Assembly (NCBI GenBank): GCA_963742715.1
Contig: CAVUMR010000003.1
Span: forward strand, 1,455,353 to 1,519,352
Direction of reading: 5' to 3'
DNA: 64,000 nt
From: CAVUMR01 sp963742715
GTDB taxonomy: Bacteria > Actinomycetota > Actinomycetes > Mycobacteriales > Micromonosporaceae
Position numbers and translations under genes: made by a program. This document shows, piece after piece, positions 55,225 through 64,000 of the stretch; the stretch's first letter is position 1, and every line of letters begins with the position of its first letter. The notes under the pieces were generated by a model. That model had not been told where the DNA came from and did not search any database. It was given only the letters and a program-made list of their open reading frames with translations.

Positions 55225-56964
55225 TCAGCGGGAGGAGCGCGGGCGGAGCGCGAGGGCGGACAGGAAGATCTCGTTGATCTTCGTCGGGTCACGCGCGAGG
55301 AAAGTGGCGCCGTCCACGGCGTCGGTGATCCGCTCCAACTCGGCCTGATCCGCGTCCGGCCCGACCCCCAGGGCGATCAGTTGGATCGGCCGGTTCGGAT
55401 CCACGCTCTGGCGCAGCTCGACGAGCAGCTGGTCGAGGGTCAACCCGTCCGGGTTCTGGTTCTGCCCGTCGGTCATCACGACCACCGAGTTCACCCGGCC
55501 GGGCGCCCAGCCGGCCTGCACCGCGCGGTACGCGGCCAGCACCGTGTCGTACAACCCGGTGCCACCGCCGATCTTGGGCTGGATTCCGTCCAGGACGTGG
55601 AACGCCTCACCACGGTTGCTCGACAAGGGGCCGATCGGCAGCAGCTCGCGGTACGGCTGGTCGCCGTCCAGGTTGGTGGAGAACGTCCACAGCCCCATCG
55701 TCCACGAATCGTCGAACAGCGCGAGGGCGCGACGGGACGCGTCCACGGTCACCTGTTGACGGGTCATCCCGTTGGTGCCCGGTACCTCGGCCGCCATGGA
55801 GCCGGAGACGTCGATGACCGCGAGCATCCGGCCCGGCATGCTGATCGCCGTCCAAGTGGACAGCGCCTTCTGTACCGCGGCCGGGTCCGGCAGCGGAGCG
55901 AACGACACGCCTTCGGTCGAGATGCCGTGGCCGATCGGGAAACCGCGACCGGCCAGCCCGAACGACGCGCGCAGGCCCTGCTTGGCGAGCAGGTCCCGGT
56001 ACGCGTTGCCGGTCAACTGGCCGCGGAACTGCTCGGCCGCGGCGGCCTCGTCGCCGGTCACGTCCGGGAGCACGGTGTACGGGTAGTCCAGCCGGAACGC
56101 GGGCACGGTCGGGTGCAACGCCACCAGCGGTACCTGCGGCTCGGCCTGGTTGTACCGGGCCACCGACCACTCGGGCAGCGGTGCCATCGCCACACCGCCC
56201 GCGAGCGCGGCCGGGTCGGCCGACCGCGGGAACCGACTGAGCAGATCCTCCGGTACCGCCGACCGGTTCGCGGCCAGGGTGCGGTACGTACCGACCAGCG
56301 CCTGTTCACCGGCACCGCGCAGCCGGGCGGTGGCTCCACCGACCGAGATCAGTCCGTACAGGCCGGACGCGTCCCGGACCGGATCCACCGTGCCGGCCAC
56401 GAGTTGGGTACCGACGGTCAGCCGTTGCAGCAGCTCCGGCCACCGCGGCTGCTTGGCCGGCCAGCCCATCGTGGTGGCGATCGGTTGCGGGACAGCCAGT
56501 ACGACCGGAGAGCTCGCCACCGACGAGGCGTCGGTGTTGATCAGGCCGGTACGCAGCGCCTGCAGCCTGGTGAGCCAGAGCGACGAGTCCGGAATCCAGA
56601 CCTGCGGAGTCCGTACCGTCCCGGGTGCCCGGCCGAGACCGTCGAGAGTGAGTCCGGCCTGACCCGCGACCGCGGCGGCCATCGTCGCGGAGTCCACCGC
56701 GGATACGTCGACGTCGACGCAGCGACCGTTGACCTGTGGCCGGCTGCTGGCCCAGTTGTCGGCGACCTCCCGGAGCACCGGGGTGAGCTCCCCCGGCGCG
56801 GCGATCGACAATTGCACCGAACTTTCGCAGCCGGCGAGCATGGCGGCCACGGCACGTGTGCCGAACCACGCGCCGGTGAGTAGGCCCATTACGGTGACGA
56901 GCGCAACCGCGCCCCGCCACGCGTACCTTGGCCGCTCGATCGATTTTCCGTGCCGTCCCCGCAT
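55225..56964 (-). CDS. Solute-binding plus VWA domain protein, copy 2
   Basis: About 579 residues with the same layout as its downstream neighbour. One membrane helix (AWRGAVALVTVMGLLTGAWF) is followed by a solute-binding-like domain (VWIPDSSLWLTRLQALR, VVLAVPQPIATTMGWP). The C-terminal VWA domain has MIDAS VIDVSGSMAAE and VVMTDGQNQNPDG. The two genes are tandem duplicates that have diverged widely. ATG 56964 is preferred; ATG 57003 would add 13 residues. Neither has a clear ribosome binding site. Confidence 0.82.
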   Translation of the reverse strand: MRGRHGKSIERPRYAWRGAVALVTVMGLLTGAWFGTRAVAAMLAGCESSVQLSIAAPGELTPVLREVADNWASSRPQVNGRCVDVDVSAVDSATMAAAVAGQAGLTLDGLGRAPGTVRTPQVWIPDSSLWLTRLQALRTGLINTDASSVASSPVVLAVPQPIATTMGWPAKQPRWPELLQRLTVGTQLVAGTVDPVRDASGLYGLISVGGATARLRGAGEQALVGTYRTLAANRSAVPEDLLSRFPRSADPAALAGGVAMAPLPEWSVARYNQAEPQVPLVALHPTVPAFRLDYPYTVLPDVTGDEAAAAEQFRGQLTGNAYRDLLAKQGLRASFGLAGRGFPIGHGISTEGVSFAPLPDPAAVQKALSTWTAISMPGRMLAVIDVSGSMAAEVPGTNGMTRQQVTVDASRRALALFDDSWTMGLWTFSTNLDGDQPYRELLPIGPLSSNRGEAFHVLDGIQPKIGGGTGLYDTVLAAYRAVQAGWAPGRVNSVVVMTDGQNQNPDGLTLDQLLVELRQSVDPNRPIQLIALGVGPDADQAELERITDAVDGATFLARDPTKINEIFLSALALRPRSSR

Positions 56965-57105
56965 CGTTTGCAATCGTCTATCCGTTACGGGAGAACGCAT
57001 CATGCGTTCGGCCCACTTTGGCCGTCAGAAAGTGGACAGGCCAAAAGTGGGGCAGGAAAGCCGATTACGGCAAGTATCAGGCTTTATGCGGAGCGCAACA
57101 CGCTG

Positions 57106-57296
57106 GCGGAGCCGGCCAATTTTCGCGGCGATGCCGCCGCCGCAACGTGCGCGGGCAGCGCGGAGCCGGCCAATTTTCGCGGCGATACCGCCGCCGCAAC
57201 CTGCGCGGGCCGCGCGGAGCCGGCTGGTTTCGCGGCGGTGCCGCCCGGGCTACCTGCGCGGGGCGCGGCTCGGAGCCGGCTGGTTTCGCGGCTGCC
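57106..57296. repeat. 54-bp tandem repeat, about 3.5 copies
   Basis: Units beginning GCGGAGCCGGCCAATTTTCG start at 57106, 57160 and 57214, with a partial copy from 57267. The first two are nearly identical; later ones replace CCAATTTTCG by CTGGTTTCG. It is an intergenic array 3' of the ArsR gene, and the rest of 57004-57439 shows no gene. Confidence 0.92.
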
Positions 57297-57439
57297 CGCG
57301 GTCGCACCGGTCATCGGCCGGCCACAGATGATGACCGGCGGTCGACCGGCCAGACGAGCCGCGCACACTCACGGCGAACCGTGCGCGTACGCCTCCCTCT
57401 GGCCGACCGACCGCCGGCCGAACCTGCGGAACCGCGCTA

Positions 57440-57820
57440 CTAACGGGCAGCCGCTCGGCTGACCCGGCGGCGACGCGGCGTGATCATGTCGGCCACCGCC
57501 GCAAGCGACGAAGGCACCAGGCGGTAGTACGCCCACACGCCACGCTTTTCCCGAGACAACAATCCAGCGTCGGTCAGAATCCGCAGGTGATGACTCACCG
57601 TCGGCTGACTCAAGCCGAGGGTGTCGGTCAGATCGCAAACACACGCTTCGCCACGCGGCGATGCCTGAATCAAGCTGAGCAATCTCAGCCGTGCTGGATC
57701 GGCGAGTGCCTTAAGCACGCCGGCCAGTTTGGCCGCGTCTGCGGCCCCAAGAGGCTCACCGGTCAACGGCGAGCACTGATTGACGCTTCGGTCAGCCAGG
57801 ATCATTACCACGTTACTCAT
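57440..57820 (-). CDS. ArsR/SmtB-family transcriptional regulator
   Basis: A 126-residue winged-helix repressor. The metal-sensing motif is EACVCDLTD at the start of helix 3, the cysteine pair used by ArsR-type As(III) sensors, followed by the recognition helix LGLSQPTVSHHLRILTDAGL. Cys16 near the N-terminus could be a third ligand. No arsenic or metal transporter gene is adjacent. The ATG at 57820 fits the family. Confidence 0.9.
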   Translation of the reverse strand: MSNVVMILADRSVNQCSPLTGEPLGAADAAKLAGVLKALADPARLRLLSLIQASPRGEACVCDLTDTLGLSQPTVSHHLRILTDAGLLSREKRGVWAYYRLVPSSLAAVADMITPRRRRVSRAAAR

Positions 57821-57880
57821 AATCGCTCTAAACTCGTAGATAAGCGCAAATATTGGTAGTTACCGATTCATGAGCTGTCC
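57821..57880 (-). promoter_or_regulatory. AT-rich promoter/operator region of the ArsR gene
   Basis: This short stretch is much richer in A and T than its surroundings, with CGCAAATATTGG and GGTAGTTACC (a small inverted repeat). ArsR repressors usually bind such AT-rich dyads over their own promoters, so autoregulation is likely; the exact operator is a guess. Confidence 0.35.
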
Positions 57881-57991
57881 TCCTGTTCAACGCCTGACCG
57901 CCTGCGTGGTCACGGGCCGGGGCGGAAAGACTGCTCCGGGTTCACCCCGCCACCGCGGCGGCGTGCGCGGCGCTGACTACGCTTGCGGCCC

Positions 57992-58939
57992 ATGCCCGAC
58001 CAGCCGCTCCGTCCACCGGTACTGCGGCCCGGCGACCGGGTCGCGCTGATCTCACCGGCCGGTCCGGTGTCCACCGCACAGGTGGCCCGCGGCGTCGCGC
58101 TACTGGAGAGCTGGGGACTGCACGTCTCCCTCGGGGCGCATGCCCTCGACCGGTACGGGCTGTTCGCCGGTACCGACACCGACCGGCTGGCCGATCTCGA
58201 CACGGCGCTGCGCGATCCGGCCGTACGCGCGGTCATCTGTACCCGCGGCGGCTACGGCGTACAGCGCATCGTGGACGGGATCGACGCGTCGGTGGTACGA
58301 GCCGATCCGAAAGTCGTCGTCGGGTACAGCGACATCACCGGCCTACACCTGGCGCTGTGGCGCGCGGCGCGACTCGCGACCGTACACGGACCAGCGCTGG
58401 CACTGGCCGAGCCGACCGCACCCGGCGCCTGGAGCGGAGCGTCGGCGGACGGTATCGCCGAGTCGCTGCGTGCCGCGTTGCTGACCGGCGCACCGGTCAC
58501 GATCGCGCGGGATCCGGCCGAGCCGACCACCGCGATCTCGGTCGGTACGAGCGCCAGCGGTGTCCTGCTCGGTGGCAACCTGTCCCTGCTGCAGAGCTCC
58601 CTCGGGACCGCCGACCTGCCCGACCTGACCGGCGCGATCCTGCTGCTCGAGGACATCGGCGAGGCGCCCTACCGGGTGGACCGCATGATCACGCACCTGC
58701 GCCGGGCCGGCGTGCTGGCCAACCTGTCCGGCATCGCGCTCGGCCAGTTCACCAACTGCGTCGGCAGCGGACCGGATGTGGTCGAGGTACTCGCCGAGCG
58801 ACTCGGTGACCTCGGCATCCCGGTGCTGGGCGGCCTGCCGATCGGGCACGGCCCGGCCAAGCGCACCGTGCCGCTCGGGGTACCGGCAACCATCGACGTG
58901 ACCGCCGGCGCGCTCACCGCCGAGGCCGCGGTGCGCTGA
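57992..58939 (+). CDS. S66-family LD-carboxypeptidase
   Basis: A 315-residue serine peptidase that trims the terminal D-Ala from cytoplasmic murein tetrapeptides during peptidoglycan recycling. The nucleophile is Ser113 in VVVGYSDITGLHLAL. The Glu and His of the catalytic triad lie in LLLEDIGEAPYRVDRM and LPIGHGPAKRTVPLG. Homology begins at ATG 57992. It is divergent from the ArsR gene. MccF-type self-immunity proteins share the fold but the short form here fits LdcA. Confidence 0.9.
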   Translation: MPDQPLRPPVLRPGDRVALISPAGPVSTAQVARGVALLESWGLHVSLGAHALDRYGLFAGTDTDRLADLDTALRDPAVRAVICTRGGYGVQRIVDGIDASVVRADPKVVVGYSDITGLHLALWRAARLATVHGPALALAEPTAPGAWSGASADGIAESLRAALLTGAPVTIARDPAEPTTAISVGTSASGVLLGGNLSLLQSSLGTADLPDLTGAILLLEDIGEAPYRVDRMITHLRRAGVLANLSGIALGQFTNCVGSGPDVVEVLAERLGDLGIPVLGGLPIGHGPAKRTVPLGVPATIDVTAGALTAEAAVR

Positions 58940-58942
58940 CCC

Positions 58943-58974
58943 GCGCCGGCAACGAGCGGGCCGTTGGCCGGCGC
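58943..58974. terminator. Hairpin between the S66 peptidase gene and pyrE
   Basis: GCGCCGGCAACG pairs with CGTTGGCCGGCGC (one bulged G) around a seven-base loop, four bases after the peptidase stop. The genes are convergent, so it may serve both. Confidence 0.65.
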
Positions 58975-59026
58975 GCTGGGGACCGGAGCACCGGCAGGGC
59001 CGGCCGACCGTTCGTCGCCCGCCGGA

Positions 59027-59560
59027 TCAGATGCCGAGGTCGTCCATCGTGTACGCGGCGAGATACGGCAGGCCGGCGGCTCGTACCGCCTCGCCGGCAC
59101 CGCGGTCCACCACGACCGCGACTCCGACCACCTCCGCGCCGGCTTCCCGCAGCGCGTCGACCGCGGTCAGCACGCTGGCGCCGGTCGTCGACGTGTCCTC
59201 GACCGCGAGTACCCGGCGACCGGCCACCTCGGGACCCTCGATCCGGCGCTGCAGGCCGTGCGCCTTGCCCGCCTTGCGCACCACGTACGCGTCGAGTCCC
59301 CGGCCACGGCCGGCCGCGGCGTGCAGCATCGCGGCCGCGACCGGATCGGCACCGAGGGTCAGGCCGCCGACGGCGTCGTACGACCATTCCGCGGTCACGT
59401 CCAGCAGCACCCGGCCGACCAGTGGCGCGGCCGCGTGGTGCAGCGTGATGCGGCGCAGGTCGATGTACCAGTCGGCCTCCTGGCCACTGGACAGCACCAC
59501 CCGCCCGTGCACCACGGCGATTTCGCGGATCAGCTTGAGCAGCTCGTCACGATCGGACAC
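59027..59560 (-). CDS. pyrE: Orotate phosphoribosyltransferase
   Basis: A 177-residue enzyme that joins orotate to PRPP in pyrimidine synthesis. The PRPP-binding motif is VLAVEDTSTTGASVL. The N-terminal SSGQEADWYIDLRRITLHH and GLTLGADPVAAAML are typical of actinobacterial PyrE. GTG at 59560 is the start. It lies 75 bases downstream of an SDR gene on the same strand. No other pyr gene is in the window. Confidence 0.94.
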   Translation of the reverse strand: MSDRDELLKLIREIAVVHGRVVLSSGQEADWYIDLRRITLHHAAAPLVGRVLLDVTAEWSYDAVGGLTLGADPVAAAMLHAAAGRGRGLDAYVVRKAGKAHGLQRRIEGPEVAGRRVLAVEDTSTTGASVLTAVDALREAGAEVVGVAVVVDRGAGEAVRAAGLPYLAAYTMDDLGI

Positions 59561-59635
59561 GGCTGTCAGGGTACGGCGCCGGACGCGCGGCCGGCACGAG
59601 ACGCGACGGGACGCGGGGAGTGGGCGAGGGGACGG

Positions 59636-60430
59636 TCAGGCGGAGCCGTTGCGCCGGGCCCGACCGCGCTGGTCGGTGGCCACCTTGCGGAGCACCGGAC
59701 GCGGTACATGCCGGAGCGCGGCCGTGGCCAGCTTGTACTTCACCGTCGGCACGCTGACGGTCCGGCCCCGGCGCAGGTCGCGCAGGCCGCCGCGGACCAC
59801 CTCGTCGGCTTCCAGCCAGGCGAAGTCCGGCAGCGACCGCATGTCGATGCCGGCCCGCTCGTGGAACTCGGTCCGGGTGTACCCGGGGCACAGCGCGAGC
59901 ACCCGTACCCCGTGCCGGCGCACCGCCCCGGCGATGGACTCGCTGAACGTGGTGACCCAGGCCTTGCTCGCGGGATAGGTCGAGCCGGGCATCAGCGGCC
60001 CGGCGTAACCGGCGACCGACGAGACGTTGACGATGTCGCCGCGGCGGCGGTCCACCATCACCGGTACCGCGGCGTGCGTGAGGCGCATGACCGCCCGGAT
60101 GTTCACCGCGATCAGCCGCTCCTCGGCGTCCACGTCGGTCTCCAGGAAGCTGGAGTTCAACGAGGTACCGGCGTTGTTGACCAGCACGTCCACCGGCTGC
60201 TCCCGGTCGGCCACCCGTGCTACGACCGCGGCGCAGCCGTCTTCGGTGGACAGGTCCGCCGGCAGTACCTCGACCTGGATGTCGTGCGCCGTGCGCAGTT
60301 CCTCGGCGTTCGCTTCGAGCCGCTCGGCATCCCGCGCCACCAGGACGAGGTCGTGGTACTCCACCGCGAGCCGGCGCGCGAACGCCGCACCGATCCCCGC
60401 GGTGGCGCCGGTGATGAGCGCCGTCGGCAT
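59636..60430 (-). CDS. Short-chain dehydrogenase/reductase
   Basis: A 264-residue NAD(P)-dependent SDR. The cofactor motif TGATAGIGAAFARRL, NNAG in VDVLVNNAGT, and the catalytic Ser and Tyr-x3-Lys (VSSVAGYAG, STYPASKAW) are intact. Actinomycete homologues are often annotated as oxidoreductases of unknown substrate. The ATG at 60430, preceded by TGGGGG, is preferred over ATG 60445, which would overlap the preceding gene. Confidence 0.9.
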   Translation of the reverse strand: MPTALITGATAGIGAAFARRLAVEYHDLVLVARDAERLEANAEELRTAHDIQVEVLPADLSTEDGCAAVVARVADREQPVDVLVNNAGTSLNSSFLETDVDAEERLIAVNIRAVMRLTHAAVPVMVDRRRGDIVNVSSVAGYAGPLMPGSTYPASKAWVTTFSESIAGAVRRHGVRVLALCPGYTRTEFHERAGIDMRSLPDFAWLEADEVVRGGLRDLRRGRTVSVPTVKYKLATAALRHVPRPVLRKVATDQRGRARRNGSA

Positions 60431-60432
60431 GC

Positions 60433-61182
60433 CTAACGCCCCCATTCAGTCGGGTTCTGCGGTCCCTGCTGGTCCTGCGGAGGCTGCGGCCCCTGGGGAT
60501 ACTGCGGTCCCGGCGGGTGCTGCGGTCCCTGGGGATACTGCGGTCCCGGCGGCGGCGCCTGCGGGTACTGGCCCTGCGGGTGCTGGCCCTGCGGATACTG
60601 CGGCGCCTGTGCCTGCGGCCGGAAGTACCGGTTCGACGCCGGCAACGCGAGCAGGACGATCACCAGGATCACGAAGATCACGGCCAGCAGGGTCAGAGCC
60701 AGACCCACCGGGGCGTACCAGGTCGGCAGCGCGTCCTCGAGTTGCTGCTGCAGGCGCACCTGCTGGTTGGTACCGCCGGAACCGAACGGTCCGGTCGCGG
60801 TCTGTACCAGGCCACAGACGCCGCACACCAGGTACAACCCGCCGAGCGACCAGGTGATGATCCGGCTCACGTTGCTGCCCCGCAGGTTCAGCCAGGCCAG
60901 CACACCGAGGCCGACCGCGACGAGGATCGCCACCACCGAGGAGGCGATCGAGGTCGCCCGGGTGATGGAGACGACCACGTCGCCGCCTTCCTCGCCGGCC
61001 ATGACCCGCCTGGTCACGTCGACGATCCGGCCGGACATCGCGATACCGATGATCGCGTCGACCACCAGCACCAACATCACCAAGAAAAGCAGTGCTGAGG
61101 ACGCGGTGACCGCACCCGGTCGGGGGCCGCGCGGCGGCTTCTCCGGTGGGTATTCCACCAGCGGTGGCGGCTGGTACGTCAT
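60433..61182 (-). CDS. Membrane protein with proline/glutamine-rich C-terminus
   Basis: A 249-residue protein with four hydrophobic helices (about 28-50, 80-102, 110-130 and 165-190). A C-terminal tail of about 55 residues repeats QYPQG and PPGPQYPQG. The N-terminus has a Pro-rich stretch. No domain is recognised. GGAGG precedes the ATG at 61182. It stops two bases before the likely start of the SDR gene, suggesting cotranscription. Confidence 0.75.
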   Translation of the reverse strand: MTYQPPPLVEYPPEKPPRGPRPGAVTASSALLFLVMLVLVVDAIIGIAMSGRIVDVTRRVMAGEEGGDVVVSITRATSIASSVVAILVAVGLGVLAWLNLRGSNVSRIITWSLGGLYLVCGVCGLVQTATGPFGSGGTNQQVRLQQQLEDALPTWYAPVGLALTLLAVIFVILVIVLLALPASNRYFRPQAQAPQYPQGQHPQGQYPQAPPPGPQYPQGPQHPPGPQYPQGPQPPQDQQGPQNPTEWGR

Positions 61183-61340
61183 CGTGCCTCCATACCGGGA
61201 TCGGCCCCGACAGGGTCGTGCCCGACCAGGCGTACGCGGGGACCGCGAAGCACCGGCGGGCACTACTTGCGATATCGGACGTTTGCGATGATCCGAACAA
61301 TGTTCGGAAGGTAGCACTGTTTACCGCGCCCGGCCGGACA

Positions 61341-61460
61341 GCCACCGGCGGCCCTCGACAAGCGCCGTTCGGCGTACGCCGGTGGCCCTCGACAAGCCCC
61401 GTTCGGCGGACGCCGGTGGCCATCGACAAGCCCCTTCGGCGGACGCCGGTGGCCCCGACA
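61341..61460. repeat. 34-bp tandem repeat, about 3.5 copies
   Basis: Units of GCCGGTGGCCCTCGACAAGC type start at 61341 (diverged), 61378, 61412 and 61445 (partial). The array ends four bases before the stop codon of the next minus-strand gene. The remainder of 61183-61340 holds no gene but should contain the promoter of the Pro/Gln-rich membrane protein. Confidence 0.9.
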
Positions 61461-61463
61461 GGC

Positions 61464-61841
61464 TCAGCCGGCCAGGCGTGCCCGGGCGTACTCGGCCAGC
61501 GGGGTGGTCGCGCGCAGGCACCCGGTGAACGTGTTCACCTCGGCCGGCTCACCGGCCAACCGCCGCCACGCCGACTCGCCGGCAGCGGGGTCGAGCTCGG
61601 CGAGCAGCGTCGCGGCGTACACCTTCCCCTCCGGGGTTGCCTGGTCGAGCAGTGCCTCGACCTCGGGCCTCGCCCCGGCGCCGGCCGCGCGCACTTCCTG
61701 GAAGGCGGCCGTGACCGGCAGCAGTTGCCCGGCGAACCCGACCCCGCCGAAGGCGACGACCTCCGCGCGGGACAGTTCACTGAGCGCCCCGGCCAGCCTG
61801 TCGCCGGTCGCGCCGGATCGATCGTCCGCGGTCGATTCCAT
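61464..61841 (-). CDS. Small hypothetical protein
   Basis: 125 residues, soluble, Ala/Glu/Leu-rich and probably all-helical, with no signal peptide or recognised domain. Segments include LSRAEVVAFGGVGFAGQLLP and EGKVYAATLLAELDPAAGES, which read like a HEAT-type helical repeat. It lies 61 bases downstream of the ClpB remnant on the same strand. Function unknown. Confidence 0.65.
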   Translation of the reverse strand: MESTADDRSGATGDRLAGALSELSRAEVVAFGGVGFAGQLLPVTAAFQEVRAAGAGARPEVEALLDQATPEGKVYAATLLAELDPAAGESAWRRLAGEPAEVNTFTGCLRATTPLAEYARARLAG

Positions 61842-61902
61842 GCCCTCGATGCTACCCAGGGCCGCCGCGAATGTGCTGGTCGCGACGGCCCTGCGGCGCC
61901 CC

Positions 61903-63219
<1,317 letters not shown>

Positions 63220-64000
63220 CTCCTCGATCTCCAGCCAACTCGTCCTTACGCGCGTCGAGTATGCGCCTCTTCTCGCCGGCGTCCTCGTGCTGAATCTCCC
63301 TCTGCGTGCTCATCGACAGCGAGCTTCGTCGCTGCGTCATCGGCGACCCTCGACAAGATCGCCAAGGGCGTGCACGGCGGTCGAAGACCACTGCGCCATC
63401 ATCGGCCCCGGTGCCGACCAGGTGAACCGCATCCTGGGCGAGGCCGCTGGCTGGCCTCACCACAGGCGTGCGTGCTGGCCGAGGGCCTCAGCGCCTGACC
63501 TGACGCACCACTTCGATGGGGACTCGTTCCCCACAAGAGCCGGCGCCGGCTTCCGGCGCCGCTCTTGCTGTTCCCAGGGCTGAGACCGGGATCGCTGTCG
63601 TGAAGCTCACGGGATCTTGTACGACGTCGAGACAGGCGCAGGCGGCCACGACTGGATCTCCGGTCCGAAGAAGGACGGCTCGGATCGCCTTTACGAGAGA
63701 ACGGGTCCCGGTCGAGGTCGACGAGGACGTTCGGCGTCGAGTACCGGAGCGACGCGGGCTGAAGGCGAGCCAGGCCGGATACGGGAGGAACACACGCACG
63801 TCGCTGACCGGGAGGCGGCCCCCCAGGTGGGCAGCTGCCCCCGGCCGTGGTCGGGTGCTCACGGCCCGCACGCGATCCCTTGGCACCAGAGGCCTCTCAG
63901 AGGGCCGTCGGTGGACCGTGACCGGCTGTCACCGAGATCGCGCGACCGCGACCGCAGAGGGGACGGCGCCCTCTGCAGGCCCTCACCTGGCCCCGGACGG
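63220..64000. other. Region with broken coding remnants and no intact gene
   Basis: No complete gene is supported. On the plus strand, TLDKIAKGVHG, VEDHCAIIGPGADQVNRILG and LASPQACVLAEGLSA appear in alternating frames across 63345-63498. Between about 63610 and 63720, YDVETGAGGHDWISGPKKDG and VPVEVDEDVRRRV appear in different frames. Both read like decayed genes with several frameshifts. The base composition is less GC-rich than the neighbouring genes. Confidence 0.5.
63535..63566. terminator. Hairpin in the remnant region
   Basis: AAGAGC(C)GGCGCC pairs with GGCGCCGCTCTT around a seven-base loop, with one bulged C. It lies about 35 bases after the end of the proposed plus-strand remnant and is followed by a weak T-rich stretch. 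Confidence 0.5.

Noticed and set aside
63488..63886. 132-residue minus-strand open frame near the right edge
   Set aside because: It spans the hairpin and reads as low-complexity Arg/Pro/Ser sequence, and the plus-strand remnants are more protein-like.

Overview
The window is high-GC actinobacterial chromosome. Signs are many GTG starts, a BldC regulator beside a leucine/valine dehydrogenase, DUF3073, DUF3151 and DUF2332 proteins, a SARP-type regulator, a SigE-family sigma factor and GC-rich hairpin terminators without T-tracts. The gene set suggests a spore-forming or mycelial actinomycete, possibly of the Micromonosporaceae; that placement is inference. No rRNA, tRNA, CRISPR array, prophage or insertion sequence was recognised.

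Layout. 0-11 kb: the 5' end of a DUF2332 gene, an aldo/keto reductase, an FtsX-type ABC exporter pair, a ZIP metal transporter, an EamA permease, a PaaI-type thioesterase, a PRC-barrel protein, an AhpD-like protein, a PrsW-like membrane protease with a coupled membrane protein, and a nitroreductase. 11-14.7 kb: bldC, a conserved hypothetical, the dehydrogenase and DUF3073. 15.3-16.5 kb: a compact two-gene RiPP locus, an ATP-grasp target precursor (TgmA-like) and its ATP-grasp ligase (TgmB-like), which is the most interesting system here. 16.6-40.3 kb: most of de novo purine synthesis (purM, purF, purS-purQ-purL, purB, purD, purA). Between these genes lie a membrane protein with a long disordered tail, a ComB-like phosphatase, a SARP regulator, ribokinase, a sigma factor with its membrane partner, an Abi/HEPN-like protein, and a divergent methyltransferase/HxlR pair. 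40.5-46.5 kb: a DAG-kinase-like protein, a ParA-like ATPase with a repetitive Pro/Ala-rich N-terminus, DUF3151, a GH25 lysozyme and class II fructose-bisphosphate aldolase. 46.5-53.3 kb: a CoA-disulfide-reductase-like flavoprotein, a methyltransferase, a secreted SH3 plus CHAP/NlpC-like protein, the MEMO and radical-SAM proteins of the AmmeMemoRadiSam system, a short DUF3800 protein and a DedA protein. 53.3-64 kb: two tandem paralogous solute-binding/VWA proteins, an ArsR regulator, an S66 carboxypeptidase, pyrE, an SDR, a proline/glutamine-rich membrane protein and the C-terminal half of ClpB. The last 780 bases show only broken coding remnants.

How it fits together. The purSQL cistrons overlap by four bases and continue after 13 bases into a comB-like gene; the two Memo/radical-SAM genes and the PrsW pair also overlap by four bases. 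Many intergenic regions carry short tandem repeats of unrelated sequence (periods of about 16, 18, 34, 54 and 66 bp). These usually lie just 3' of a gene, and in two cases the array contains that gene's stop codon. Several proteins carry low-complexity additions: a Pro/Ala-rich PurM N-terminus, a PurF C-terminal tail, a PurS tail and repetitive Gly/Tyr/Gln/Pro tails on membrane proteins.
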